A stretch of DNA of 64,000 nucleotides from Primula veris. Lineage: Eukaryota > Streptophyta > Magnoliopsida > Ericales > Primulaceae. Positions 11,549 through 24,933 of the stretch are shown piece by piece (within the stretch, counting starts at the first letter, position 1; each line of letters opens with the position of its first letter). The DNA lies in NCBI GenBank assembly GCA_963682055.1, contig OY821751.1:558001-622000 (forward strand). Reading direction: 5' to 3'. Position numbers and translations under genes: made by a program. The notes below the pieces were generated by a model, which worked only from the letters and a program-made list of their open reading frames with translations, searched no databases and was not told where the DNA came from.

Positions 11549-13228
11549 ACAGATACGCGTGTGTATCTTTAAAACTTGATGTGGGAGGGTGAATTTTTAT
11601 TTTTATTTTTTTGGTTTGTTTTTTAAAATTCGAATAATGTGTGTATAATAACTCAAGGATTTATTCCTAAACATATAGAATTGGTACTCTTTTTATCTTG
11701 ATCTTCGTATATAGCTTCGAAGATTCATTTCAAGTACATTTTGTGAATGTAACTAGTTAATCAAGTTAAGTTATCATATGGTATGCAAGTTTTCTCTTTT
11801 AATACCATTCATCTGTCCAATTTGTTTCATTTTCATTTGCAAAGTTTACTTCCAGCGTTCGTCTTTCCATTGTCTGTTTTCCTTGTCAAGCGTGTCTTAA
11901 GATTCGAGACAGAAAACGTATTTTTTCGTGCTAAGTTGCATGCTGAGCACGAGACGTATTTACTTCTGTATATCCATGACTAGAAACAACTTAATCCAAA
12001 GTCCAAACACGTTAGCAAGGTCATCTTTAGAATTATAACACATATTCGAAGATTTTTAATGGATTTATACAAATCTGGATGTGTTGGCGTTAATTGATCT
12101 CATCAAAACATGAACTTTCCAAGAATATTAGTAATAATACTTGTTTCTTAACATAAACAAGTATAAAAAGGAAAAAGACATTTACAATTGACTTTTACAA
12201 GACGATTTTTTTAATCATTAAAGTAATTGTCTTTGTAATCACATCTAAAATTACAGCTATATAAACATTTTTTTTTTATATATAAACTCCCAACTAAGCA
12301 AAGGTTTGATGGGGATGGACTTTGTGCTTTTCTCCACTGTCAAGAGTTGTAAAGAACAACTTGGAATTCTTTAATCACATAACACCGATTATTTATGCTT
12401 AGCGCTTTGTCGCTCGATGAAAACAAGATGCTTAATATACAGTCATTACATGAGAATTAATGAAAACGTTATGAAAGATATTTATGGCTATTACAAAGGA
12501 TTGTACCAAGTTTTTAAAACCAACTGTAGAAAGATGTTACGAGGAAAAGTGATTTGACATTTTCGTCGCTTTTTGTGTTTTCGAGTACTATCACCTCAGA
12601 AATTCAATAAATAAGCTACTGGAATAATATGCTAACAATGACAGCACGACGAAGATGACAGCCAAAATACAAAGCGGGTCCTAGGAAAAAAACTATTCAC
12701 CTTATCTTTACACAAAATTGCAGTCTTAAGTCTCTACTCTCGTGTAGATTCATGAGCTAATAATACACCCTGCTAAAATTCGCAGATTTTTCAATGAATA
12801 TCTGAGTAATTCTTATAAACTATACCAGAAATGTAATAGTAAAAGACTTCACAGGCCAACTATCACCTCACTTGTCTCCAAAAAACGGTGGAAAAAATGA
12901 CATCCCAAAAATATAAAACAAATTTCAACAGCTAGTAATAACATAACTGGGTTCTCCCAAGCATAAGCAAATGATGAAAAGCATTGGTGTAAACTTTTCG
13001 ATTTCTTTTACCAAAATTGGAAAGATGCACATAAACAGTGTAGCCAATATCAATTTCAAGCTTTCACAACTAGTAGCTAGACTTTATTTTTACAATCCAA
13101 AACCCGACAAGTTGAAAATCAACCCATAAGAACCTGCTAATAAAACTTGTTTCGATGACAAATCGTGTAATGTCCCTCACCTCACTTCTCTCAAACATAG
13201 TAAGATGAAAAAACTCTCAAAGCTATCC
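11549..13228. other. Intergenic region between convergent HIR and VDAC genes
   Basis: Holds the 3' flanks of both genes. No ORF, RNA gene or repeat family was recognised. The plus-strand frame at 11783-11983 has no visible homology and is treated as chance. Confidence 0.6.
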
Positions 13229-15181
13229 CTAAGGCTTAAAAGCCAAAGCCAAACCAAATTTCGGTGACTTGTCAATAGCCTTGGTATCAAGTTCTCCAGA
13301 GATGGTGAAAAGCGACCTAGGACGCCACTCGTGCTGAATAAGAGCATTGACTTTGCCGAGGTTATTGAAACGAGCCTTAACCGTGGTTAGGGGGTCTAGG
13401 GAATGCTGGGTACCAAGAGTGATTGTGTTCTCATTGGCTGAGAAGCTGTGAGCCACCTCAGCACCAACAGCTGTGTTGGTTAGCGGGTTCACGATGTGGT
13501 AGTAAGAACCATTCACAACATCACCTTTGTTGTTCCTGAAAATTACAGGAAAAGATATTAGTATACCAACACACAGCAAAAAGAAAAACAGAAAGTGGTT
13601 ATACAAACTTATAAAAGAAAATGTGAACCAGGACCAAAACATTTTCGAAATGAATGTGATGTTTGTGTCAGGACTTTTCAAACAGGAAAACTGCTCTTCA
13701 ACAATTTATGCATGTCCTTATTTCAAGAACAGGATCTATTTGCAAGACCGTAAGAGAACTACCTTTGATTTACATGGATGCAGTTTTAATAATAGTAGGA
13801 AAAAAGATTTTCAATTTATCATTTCTGGCAATCTTTTCTAATCATCTCAACTGATGTTATTAGTACTATACTAAAGCTTACAAGTCTAATATTTTTTTTA
13901 TATTAAACTGTCATGCAGGTGTTGTTTCAATACAAACAAGAAACCTTTTTTTCGAGTACTACATCATTACATCTACTTAAGAAAGCAATAAATCTTAAAA
14001 CGTAGATAATTAAACGACTAAAAAGCAAGTTGAATGCACTACCGAGGGGTAATAATAAATTCAAAACTGTGATACTCACGGCGCCACTCTTACGGATCAA
14101 AATTTACCTCAAATAAGGTAAGTTTAAGAATAACTGAATATAATAATCTTAGAAACACTTACACAGCCAAAGCAGCAATAAGGTCAGCATTTGAGTAGCT
14201 CAATCCAGCATTGACCTTGGTGAATTCTCCACTTTTGGAATCAAACGAAACATCAGTCCCAAGTCCAGCGACGTTAGTCCCCACAACACCAGAGATGTTA
14301 ACTATCGGATTTGCAGTCAAACCAACACTCGTGCTGATAGCACCATAGTCGTGCAAGTATTGAACTTCAAACTGTCCAATTCAAATCAGTAGTCATATTT
14401 AGACAATACCGAAAGGACATAAAATGATGAAAAATTGTCCTTTTCTATGCAAGCCTATGAGTTTTTGAACTTAGTAAGCTGTTAGTTTGTACAGTTATTA
14501 AACTACAAGTGAAAATTAAGACACAAAACGCTATAATTTCTCAAAAACACTAAATACTAATCTTCATTACTTTGGTAGGCTGGTGTACTAAGCAGCTATC
14601 TCTACGCAAAAAAGCACCAGCACACCAACGGTAAATTCCTTGTATTCTTTCTTTGCATCTAGACTTGATGAATTTACAATTTTTTACAAAAGAATTATAC
14701 CTGGTATTTACTTAAAATCAAACAAGTATTATAAAATAGGCATTTTTGACAAAAAGTTGTACCAAGTGTGAGATTTTATGCAGATTGGTATCTAAAATTG
14801 TGATTTTTTTCAGAGTTTTCGTATTAATTGCTTGATTTTGTTATAGTCCTGTGTCCAAAATGTGAAATCTATAGTCTGGTCTTCCAATAGTTAAAAACTG
14901 AAATGTTTGGCACAAAAGCAACTTTCCCCAGATGTCTTGCCATGTCATGGACCACTACAAAATATTCGTATCAAGCAATGAATTTACTCACCTTGCCAGA
15001 CCTCTGATCAGGGAATACACAGCTAAGAATAGTCTTCACTCCACGAGCAGGTTCATCGACTGTTACAGTGGTGAAAAGCTGAAAAATAACCAAATGATTA
15101 TTAAAAACACATGACTGTGACATATAGAAGGGGGGGATAAAACGAGGAACAAAATTATCCAAAATGTAATATGATGTGTGT

Positions 15182-15227
<46 letters not shown>

Positions 15228-18200
15228 CACTTCAAAAATGAAGACAACCTGATTGCACTGTCTAAAAAATGGTGTCAACAATAGGTAAGCAACGACGGAT
15301 GTATTAATTTTGTCAATCAATTTACGCAACAGAAAGGAAGACCAAGTATGTTACCACTCGTGCTACCACAATAATATACTGTTTCAATTCAATAGGAATT
15401 AATACGAGCAAATCATGGAAAACACTAAAGTTCCTCAAACCTTTTTTTTATATATAACAGTTCTTGAATATAAATAGTGTATTTCCTCTAATTCCCACAG
15501 TAAATAAGAGACCTACACGGTCCAAGTGGCAACATTCCAAAAACCGTCCTTTCTAGAAAGGATCTGAATAAACAAATCTTCACCCTCCTAAAGATGCACT
15601 AAAGCAAGCCAAACTATCATCAATAAACCACCTTTACAATATTAAGCTATGTAACCGCGCTACCAACCTAAGGTCATTAAACAACAATACAACATTTTCA
15701 TTTAGCGAGGATTCTAAAAGAGAGTATTTGAAAAGAACAAGCTGGAACCTGAATTGAACTTGCATAAATATTACCTATCTTAACCAGTGTTTTAAAAGTC
15801 AGCCTAGGCGCTAGGCATTAGGTGGACCTAGGCGGGAAAAAATCGGTCTAGGTGGGAAAAAGGCGGCCTAGGCGGCCAATTAGGCGCTAGGCGGACCCTT
15901 TCCGCCTAGAACCCGCCTAGCGCCTTTTGAAACATTGATCTTAACGCAAATAGATACAACCGAAATACAGATTCATTCTATGTAACAATGCTAACAACAT
16001 ATAAGGTCATCAAATGGCAATTTTCTTTATTGCAAAGGAGAATATTTTTTTAAAAATGGATTTAAAAGAACAGGATGGAACTTACGTTGGAACTTGTGTC
16101 AACTTTGAAGTCAGTTGTCACATTCTTATGTTTAAGCTGAGTGTTCACATCAGCAACAAAAACATCACCTTTCTTGGTCCCAGATGAAGTAATAGCCTAT
16201 AATACGGAAAAGAAAATGTTAAGATCCAAACAATGTCTCAGGATATAAACAAAGGTCACTAAAAATGTGAAACTAGGAAACCATAGTGCATTTAACCCAA
16301 GAAACACATTAAATGGAGGAGAAATGCAGGCGGATATTTAAGTAAAACACAGATTATAAAGGACACCACAAGCAAGAACTGAACGAAGACAACAAATAAA
16401 TCAACCCACTAGAAAATACTACCAACATGTACAGAATGGAAAGATTAAAGAGAAAAACGACAAACTAGGAAAAATTCAGACCTCGGATAAAGTAAAAGGC
16501 AAAGAAAAAGTATGCATTCCTAAACAAAATCACAAAAACAATTCTCTATAGATACAAGAACTTGAAAATATGAAATGTGGTATAATAATTAGTAACAGAT
16601 CGACAACAAATGACAGAAGACCATGCCATTACATAAATGATTATTTTTTGGACAGTGAACTGAGATCATACAACTTTATAACAAAAGAAATTATTCAGTG
16701 AACCATTGCAAGAACGCTAAAATCCATTCTTGAAAAATGCAAAAATACAATTACACAGCCTTGACGAGGTTCACAATTATCTAACAATAGGTGGGTTAGA
16801 CTAATCATTTTAGTATAAACAACTAGGTTTTGAGGTTATATGTATAACAAAATCCCCAAAAATAATCAAATAGTATGCTAGCTAATACATAAGAAACCAC
16901 TGACAAACCATATGCAATTTGCTGATAAATCCATAGGTGCATTTATAATCACAAATCAACAACATAGGTACAGATAATAGATATCTTTTATTAGTACAAC
17001 AGATAAAAGATAGACACTGTATAAAGCATTAGAAAACAAGGAAAATCTAACTCAAACACGAAAACCATAAGTTAAAATTCATCTTTCACAATAACATTCC
17101 TCAAACGACAATTTAATCTACAATTTGCAGAAACACACACATACATAGATGAATATAAAAATAATAACAATCTGTTTTCAACATACCCAAACATCATATT
17201 AATTTTTCTACCTCAGTTCTACCCATTTTCAAACACAGCTATTTTAATGTCTTTTTTTTTTTTTTTTTTTACATTTTGGAACGTCTCAAAATAAGTCTAC
17301 ACTTCACTTTTTTTTAGTAAACATTTTTTTTAAATACCCCTTTTGTTAGTCAGATAATATCAAATATACACTTACAGTCTCACAATTTTAAGTACGAAAT
17401 GGTTTTTATTTGAAAATTTTAATGCTTCGACGCTTTTTTGTTGAATTTTAAGTGGAACTTATCCAAATCCTTAAATAGCACAATTTTTAAAGCAGGATAC
17501 TTATATCAAAACAGTATATTAATTAATCTATATATATATAGATATAGATAGATATAAACAAGTGAAAAATCAATCAGTTAGCTAATATGTTAGTAAAATG
17601 ACACATACATATTGCTAATGTATAAATGTGTGTATTTATGTGTTATTTACCTAACTGATTGATTATTTACTTGTTTATAATAATATCTATCTATATATAT
17701 ATATATAGAAAGAGAGAATTAGGGCTAGAATCTAATAATATACATATACGTCTACAATAACAAAACAGTATATTAGCTAATCTACCTCGGAATAACAAAA
17801 TCTCCAAAAATAATCAAATAGTATGGTAGCTAATACGTAATCACGATTGACGTCCTGTACTTATGCATATAAGAATATAAAGCATACAAAACAACAAAAA
17901 GCTAAGATGAAACTCGGAAAAAATCTTAAAATTAATTCGTTCCGCCAAAGAACTAGTAGACACTTTTTTAGTAAAGTTTCTCTATTTTATTCTTTGAAAT
18001 GTCCCTTTTTGTTAGTCAAATCATATCAAAATTTACACATATTACATTTTTTTAAGTAAGAAATGGTTTCTGATTGAAAATTTAAATGCATAAAACGCTC
18101 TTTTGTTGAATTATAAGTGAAATGGTTCCGAATCCTTAAATAATACAATTTTCAAAGCAGGACACCTACACACACACACACACATAGATATAGAAATAGA

Positions 18201-19081
18201 TATAGATATAGATATAGAGATATAGAGAGAGAGAGACTTACAACACCAGTTGGAGAATAAGTGGTGACACTGAATTTCTGATCACTCTGATAATCCTTAT
18301 ATAATAAATCTACAAATATTATTTACAACATTATTAATAACATTCATATCAAACATCATTTCATTTCATTAATTAAATCACCTTCACACACACACACACA
18401 AACACACACATTTATTAATTAATTAAAATCATTTCAGTAATTAATTAAACGCCTTAGTCCTTGTATAAATAAAATATCTACAACTAACAACATTATTCAC
18501 CATAATTAATCAACTTCATTTATTTAAGTAATTCATCTTCACACACACACACACACACACACTTAATTCAATCAACTACATTTTAGGGCTGGGTTCGGTT
18601 CGGTTTTTGGCAAAACCCAAACCCAAACCGAGCAGATTTTTCGGTTTAGTTATTTTGGGTTTTCGCCGAGCCCTTATAAATAGATACATGTATATATATA
18701 TAGAGAGAGAGATATTATCTCTAGATCATTTTAGTACTAATATATTAGCTAACTGGCAAATAATTTATTTATTTAATCAATATATTAGCTAACTGGCAGA
18801 TTATTTATTTATTTATTTGACTATATATTAGCTAATTGATTGATTTATTACGTTGTTTATATATATATATATATATATATATGCAATATTTATGTGTTAT
18901 TTTACTACTAATATATCAACTAACTGATTAATTATTAACTTGTTCATATACACATATATAGATAGAATTAGGGTTAGAAATTAGAATCAAATAAATAAAT
19001 AATAAATAAAAAGAAATAAATGTAAATAATACCTCTGGTTTTTTTTCCAATTTCGGTGTATAATCCAGGTCCTTTCGCCAT
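13229..19081 (-). CDS. VDAC: Mitochondrial outer-membrane porin (VDAC), complete
   Basis: Voltage-dependent anion channel, the beta-barrel that lets metabolites such as ATP/ADP cross the outer mitochondrial membrane. Six exons in coding order: 19081-19033, 18309-18242, 16196-16086, 15078-14992, 14371-14163 and 13535-13229. All are GT-AG and sum to exactly 276 residues, the family length. The protein opens [20 protein letters not shown], the amphipathic N-terminal helix typical of plant VDACs. It continues through [18 protein letters not shown] and ends GLALAFKP with the eukaryotic porin C-terminal signature (...[22 protein letters not shown]... region). No transmembrane helix is expected because the barrel is made of beta strands. 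Introns are large and repetitive: a 30-base G run, several microsatellites and two palindromic hairpin elements. The upstream gene at 22602 is divergent. Confidence 0.96.
15175..15225. repeat. (TG)n followed by a 30-base G homopolymer in VDAC intron 4
   Basis: About ten TG units run into an uninterrupted G run at 15196-15225 (C run on the transcribed gene's coding strand). It is capable of quadruplex formation and prone to length error. It lies between VDAC exons 3 and 4. Confidence 0.9.
15785..15945. repeat. GCGCCTAGGCG-type dispersed repeat
   Basis: GTTTTAAAAGTC followed by repeated CCTAGGCG, GCGCTAGGC and CCGCCTAG motifs in both orientations, closing with GCGCCTTTTGAAAC. The ends are partly inverted (TTTTAAAA...GCGC / GCGCCTTTTGAAAC). 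Related sequence occurs at 660-770 and about 21950-22010. This type of repeat is common in plant intergenic DNA; its class is unclear. Confidence 0.55.
17517..17715. repeat. Palindromic hairpin element, copy 1 (VDAC intron 2)
   Basis: Arms of about 80 bp are imperfect inverse copies: ATAAACAAGTGAAAAATCAA and TCAGTTAGCTAATATGTTAG on the left, TAACTGATTGATTATTTACT on the right, with (GATA)n outer ends. GAATTAGGGCTAGAA follows the right arm. Confidence 0.65.
18590..18680. repeat. GGGTTCGGTTCGGTTTTT dispersed repeat
   Basis: GGTTCGGTTCGGTTTTTGGC with inverse partner AACCCAAACCCAAACCG and a closing TTTTCGCCGAGCCC. This low-copy-looking sequence matches a very common plant interspersed repeat style. 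No coding content. Confidence 0.45.
18700..18990. repeat. Palindromic hairpin element, copy 2, with microsatellites
   Basis: Same core as copy 1 (ATATTAGCTAACTG, ATTAGCTAATTGATTGATT) in two direct arms, then an inverse arm (CTAACTGATTAATTATTAAC). These are joined by (TA)n and flanked by AGAATTAGGGTTAGAAAT. Lies in VDAC intron 1. Confidence 0.55.
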
Positions 19082-19091
19082 TAAATAATAT

Positions 19092-19123
<32 letters not shown>

Positions 19124-21048
19124 TAAGAAATATGTATGTATAGGTATATGTATATATATAGAGAGAGATAAAGAAGATTCTGGAAAGTATATTTATAGGG
19201 TATGTAAATGCAAAGAAGGTTCTTCAAGTTATGAGTTGTTTGCATATTGGTACCAATCCCTATTCGGTTACCGCAATCGGGACCTTTCGATTATCTAGTC
19301 TGGCTAAACTCGATAATTACTATTGCCCGTATTTTGCTAATGTTCTAAAAGAATCAAGGCGGGTTTTACGTGAATATTGGCATAATTATCCTTCCTAATC
19401 TGCTAGGCTTCTATCGCTTTTTTAAAACACTTTGTATTTCTAAACTCACGTATAATGTACATCTAATGAGGTAGAACATGACATTAAATGGAGGAAAACC
19501 GACTACTTCATGGTTTTTTAATTAAAAAAGATGGATGTTTTATGCGTCGTTGTCAGGTATAATGTGGTGGTACGGGGTGTTTTTTATGCTTCATTAGAAT
19601 TTTTTTTATTCTAATTTGTAATCCAGAATTACTTATATTGGAATCATTGAATGTTTTTAGCACCTAGATATTTTCTTAATATTACGTCAAACCTGAGCTA
19701 TAGCTCGGCGTCTGTAGTATTCAATAAATAAGAATTGTAAACTTGATTACTTTTGTAATTAAACCTCATGTCCTCAGTTAAAAAGACATAACTCATTATT
19801 ATATTGTTTGTGTTGAGCGTTTTGTTTTTATTGTATGCAACTATATGAAATAAAAAAAATCAAATGCTAATGTTAACATTTTTTGTTGTTACTCTATACA
19901 CTATACTCAAAAGATCTCATAAAGTTTGTTGAGCTATTTTAAAAAAATATATATATATAGTTTTTGACATTCTTTTAAGTAAATTCAATTAAATAGGCAC
20001 TTTTCTCTCATTATTTATTAGACACCGAATAAAAAGTTATATCATTTTAAGTGCATATAAGGTTGGTTACAAACATTTATATTCAATCTCAATTGAAAAC
20101 AAATCAAAGTCTTCATCTGATTTGTTGCAAATCATTTATATTCCATGGGTGTTTTTTGCAATTTTACATAAATTTAAAGCCCTAGCTCTATTATTACTAT
20201 CCATCGAACGGTGTGATATTAAACTTATATTTATAGATAAATCTCAGCCGTTGATTTAAATGTGTGTAGTTTTCTTTGGGTAAAAGAAATGCAAGTTTTA
20301 TTGCTCAACAAGAAAGTCATTTTTTTACATTAAAAAAAAATATAAAATAGTTAACCTAATGATTTTGTATATTTTGCAAATTAGTTTATGGATTTCGGTT
20401 TCTCGCAATCAGATCATTTTTTTTTTGACCGGACCGTTTTGTGTGCGGACTAGATTCAATTTAATTATAATATGTGTAAGGGTACGTAAACCAGGTTAAT
20501 GATAAATACACTACTATCAGATTCGTGATCATATTAACCACGTCAGTAATCTTGTATGATATGAACAAAAAAACTTTTCAGCAAACATATTTAAATGTTA
20601 ATAAGTTTGTTAAAGTTTTATTACTGGACTAGAAAATAAATTTTTAAGTAATGTGCAAAAAGTAACTATGAGTATCTTTTTAAAAAAACATTACAAATTT
20701 AGCCGGTAAGTTCTATTTTTTTTGACAAATAACTCGCATTCTCCTAGTTTTGCGCATTGTGCGTATAATGCATGATCGAATTCGATCTTGAACTTCAAAG
20801 GGTGATTTGTAACACATTACAATTGTGTTGTTTGTTTCTGCTTTTTTTCACTATTTAGAAGAGAATGTAACAAAACGTTTACTTACTGCTCATGAAATTC
20901 ATGTAATGTAAACTTAAAAAAGAAATTTTAGAATTTTGATCAAAGAAATAATATTTTTTTTTGCGAATTTAACTTTTTAATCAGAAATAACTTTCACGTT
21001 AATATATTCTCACTATATGTTTATCATAAATAACTCTCTTCTTCTGGA
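19082..21048. other. Intergenic region upstream of VDAC
   Basis: A (TA)n tract at about 19100-19125 and GA repeats at about 19158 sit just 5' of the VDAC start and probably fall in its leader or promoter. The rest is AT-rich; no gene or recognisable element was found. Confidence 0.5.
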
Positions 21049-21057
21049 GATGTTATC

Positions 21058-21190
21058 GGATGCAGCGTAGGTGACTCAGAATCCACAGCCATTGGATATT
21101 ACTACAGTTAAAATATGAAATGTACTGTAGCAATATTCAATGGCTGTGAACTCTGAGTCACTCTGACTCAGAGTCACCTACGCTGCTTCC
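21058..21190. mobile_element. MULE-type MITE, copy A
   Basis: A 133-bp near-palindrome begins GGATGCAGCGTAGGTGACTC and ends as its inverse GAGTCACCTACGCTGCTTCC. It is flanked by perfect 9-bp target duplications GATGTTATC (21049-21057 and 21191-21199). Nine-base duplications with long inverted ends indicate Mutator-like origin. Same family as copies at 25475-32764 and 52520-52656. Confidence 0.88.
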
Positions 21191-21199
21191 GATGTTATC

Positions 21200-22601
21200 A
21201 CTTTAGATAGGTTTTGAATCGAACTTTGGTGATAAGCGAGATTTACTAAGGGGTTATAGCCACGTTAGAAATTTCATTTTTCTACGAAAATACTTACATA
21301 CACATAATTTGTACAGTGATGAATACCGCACATCTCACATAAAAACCTTAACATCTTGAATCACTTATTTCTAATCACACATTTTCATTTATATGTACAT
21401 GTTCATCTAGAATCGAGTAAGGAATGTATAAAGGACAATAACAATTGAAATAAGTAATTGTTTACGATTATTCGTAAAGTTGTTATTTGAATGTATATAT
21501 ACGAATGTACGAGAAAGTCTAGCAATGAAACTAATCCTTTCGTAGATTTAATGTCAATGATGCTATATAATACTCTTATATAAGTGCTAACATAAAATTC
21601 GGTAAAATCATAATCACATCAAATCACACATGACTTGCGAGTGAGATACCGCGCGTTATTGCACTCGTGCGTTGATGATTGATATCATTTAAACATCATT
21701 AATCCGATGTGAGCTCATTCGACGTGTCATTTGATTTTTCCATATAAAACATAACCATTAGTATATAAAAAGATAAAATAGGAGAATAAAAATAAAAATA
21801 AAAACAATCCTACCGTTACACGATCGATGAAGGGAAAGGCGAAGGGTGCGTGAAATATATTTACTAAACGAATAATTTCTAACAAACTTTAGATAATTTC
21901 ATGAATCATGGCATATATTGTATATTATTCATTTATTTGTAAATTGCAAAAGGCGCATAGGCGGTCAATTCGACTTAAAGTCCGTCTTGTACCTTTTATA
22001 ACATTCAAAAATAGATTAACTAGTTTTAGTCTCGAGAAATGAAACATAACCAACAAGTATGTTCATGAAAAAATAGCTAATAGATTATTTACATGATTAC
22101 AATTCTCAGCAACTATTTTTGGAATTTGTAGTTTATTATTAATATAGTAATAATCAATATTTAACCATTTTACCCCCTTTTTTCTGTTCCCCATGCAAAT
22201 TATGTTTATTGTTTATTTCTTGAAACATTATAATTTATATCCACCACTAACATAATCTTCCAAATATTTACACCATTTGAAAAATTTATCCCCCATTCAA
22301 CTGAAAACTACTAAATATAGTTACCTTTTCTTCTCGAGAATTTAGCTCACTCACCAATTTATTTTAGAAAAAAATGGTTAGACATTTATAATTATATAAA
22401 CCACTATTTGTCATTAGAAAAAAATTGAGCTCGAATTTTATCTTCTTTCTATCAAGACCTTGGGTGGCTCGGACTATGGTTGCTGCCTAAGTTTAATAAG
22501 TCCATAGCCTACTCTCATTCCGTCTAACCGTGAAGAGAGCCAAGGTTTCAGAGCCCGCAACATAAACCATACACAATAAAAGGTCGCTATACATACACAA
22601 A
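21200..22601 (+). other. Region upstream of pectate lyase
   Basis: AT-rich; contains a GGCGCATAGGCGG fragment near 21950. No convincing TATA box or regulatory site was identified; CACAATAAAAGG near 22573 is a weak candidate. Confidence 0.4.
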
Positions 22602-24933
22602 ATGGCGTCATTTGGGATCAATGTGTTTGTTTTGTTGTCCGTATTTGTTGTTTTCGCGATGGCCAATGTTGACGATGATGTTTACTGGCAAAAGCGTCAA
22701 GAGGAGGCATTTACAATCGCACAAAAGACCTACGAACCCGACGTTTTTAACGTTACAAATACATTGAACCATGAAGTTCACAGGTGGGGTGTCCATTTTT
22801 CAATAATCGAATATCTTGATTTATAAAGGCCTTTCTGATGATCTAACCTCGTTTGGTATCAAACTGGCAACGTAACTAAAAGTCGTATTCAAATACGGTT
22901 TTCCATCATCTTTTTTACTATATTCTATGTATACCAACATCGACATTACATTCTTGATACGAAATTAGGTTCTCATGAACCATAACAACATTTCTTCAAG
23001 TTATAATACATATCAAATGCATTAAACTCTATTAGTTAACCCCTCTACATTCATGTACATGCATTATTAAACATATAATCAAGACTACTAATTTTTTGTC
23101 ACGTATGCAGGGCTTTGTTGGACATTAAGCCTAGCATGCACCTTTTACAAAGCAACAACACCCGAAGACAACTAAGGGGAAATCCAAAACATAATGGTCC
23201 ATGTCTAGTGACCAATCCTATCGATCGGTGTTGGAGGTGCCAACCCAACTGGCATCTCAACCGAAAAAGACTAGCCGATTGTGGACTAGGCTTCGGTTAT
23301 AAGACCACCGGTGGCAAAGCCGGTAAATTTTACGTCGTCACAGATAACTCTGACGACACCAACCACCCTAAGCCTGGGACTCTACGTTGGGCCTGTATTC
23401 AAAAAGAGCCATTATGGATTACTTTCGCGCATAGTATGAATATAAGGCTTGTTCAAGAGCTCATGGTTCAAAGTGACAAGACAATTGATGGGAGGGGTGT
23501 ACATGTAAATATTGTCAATGGTGCCGGTATTACTGTCCAATTTCAGCATAATGTGATTATTCACGGTATTCACGTGAGGAACATTGTACCCGGTTGGGGC
23601 GGGCTTATTAGGGACGCAGTTGATCATATTGGTTTTAGGACCCAAAGCGATGGAGATGGTATTTCTTTGTTCGGGGCAACAAATGTTTGGATTGATCATG
23701 TTTCTATGTCTAATTGCAAGGATGGGCTGATTGATGTAATTGAGGCGTCTACCGGCGTCACCATTTCGAATAGTCACTTCACCGATCATAACGAGGTAAT
23801 TTAATGGTTTCAAAGAATGTCAGTTTTCCGGCTTGGTTACTATAGTTATTTGTTAAAATCCGGTTTCTAATTTGATAATTATCAAAACAAATTCTTCCGA
23901 AAGGGCGTTTTCCATGAAATCTAACAAAATTTTAATTCTATATATATTTTTGAAACATGTATTGACGGTTTCTTCTAACAATGTGGTTTGTGACGGGTGT
24001 AGGTTATGCTTTTTGGTGCTCGTGATAACACCCCGAAGGACAAGATCATGCAAGTTACGGTAGCATTTAACCATTTTGGTAAAAGGCTTGTACAGAGAAT
24101 GCCACGTTGCAGATACGGATTTGTCCACGTCGTCAACAACGACTACACACACTGGATGATGTATGCCATCGGAGGTAGCAGCAACCCAACCATCATTAGC
24201 CAAGGAAACCGTTTCATTGCTCCTATGGATGGCAATGCAAAAGAGGTAAACCAATGATAACAATATTACAAAATTGTTATTATGTATATGATTATAATGA
24301 ATTAATGAGATATGGTGGTTATGCATCAATAAGGAATTAACGCCTCACAATTCACATACTTCTAGAAAATCAAGTTTGCGATTAGAAATTCGGGGACTCC
24401 GGTCCTGTTTCTAAAATGAGGCTATTTTTCACCGTTCACTGCAGATTACAACAAAGGCTGATTTATTCAATGGAAACAAACTAGTGGTACCAAGAAAGTA
24501 ATATTAGTCATGACTTTATCAGTTATCTCTTGCTTAGTTGTTTTAATTATTTTTACTTGCATTAGGTTTAGTGATAATACTCTATTATTTAGAGATTAAA
24601 AGTACCCTATTAGCCTAAAAATTAAATGATAGTATTATGTTTACAACACACACGGCAATGTTATGCGGTTTTTGAATAACTTGTGGTTTCGTGATGTAGA
24701 TTACTCATAGAGTCGCAGATAAATCGGAATGGCAAAACTGGACTTGGATATCAGATGGTGATCTTATGATGAACGGAGCGTTTTTCATCCCATCTGGTGA
24801 CCAAAGTGGCCCAAACAAATATATAAGCCGACTGGAGCAGAAGGCCGCAATACCAGCTGCTAAGGGAACTGAAGTCACGACGATTACTCGATTTGCAGGT
24901 GCACTTACGTGCATTCCGGGTAGACCATGCTAG
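22602..24933 (+). CDS. Secreted pectate lyase (polysaccharide lyase 1, Amb a 1 / LAT59-like), complete
   Basis: Cleaves de-esterified pectin (polygalacturonate) by calcium-dependent beta-elimination in the cell wall. Four exons: 22602-22783, 23111-23795, 24003-24245 and 24700-24933. All are GT-AG and sum to 447 residues. Residues 1-22 are a hydrophobic signal peptide. The next 40 or so match the pectate lyase N-terminal domain. The catalytic beta-helix follows with [10 protein letters not shown], the WIDH motif, DGLIDV (calcium-binding Asp region) and RMPRCRYGF, which holds the catalytic Arg of the RxPxxR motif. It ends in LTCIPGRPC like Amb a 1-type lyases, the pollen allergen group of Asteraceae, and LAT59-type anther genes. 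Val follows WIDH where many members have Cys or Asn. No break is seen; anther or pollen expression is inferred from the subfamily only. Confidence 0.93.

Noticed and set aside
15063..15329. Minus-strand frame with poly-Pro and His-Thr repeats
   Set aside because: It is the translation of the G homopolymer and TG microsatellite inside a VDAC intron, plus one VDAC exon edge; not a separate gene.
23412..24329. Two long minus-strand frames opposite the pectate lyase
   Set aside because: They are antisense to exons 2 and 3 of the pectate lyase, whose frame carries all the family motifs.
24443..24502. Possible extra pectate lyase exon (CAG/ATTACAACAAAGG...)
   Set aside because: It resembles the start of exon 4 weakly (ITTKAD versus ITHRVAD) but hits a stop after 18 codons and has no donor; exon 4 at 24700 joins in frame and completes the protein. 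It may be a decayed duplicate.
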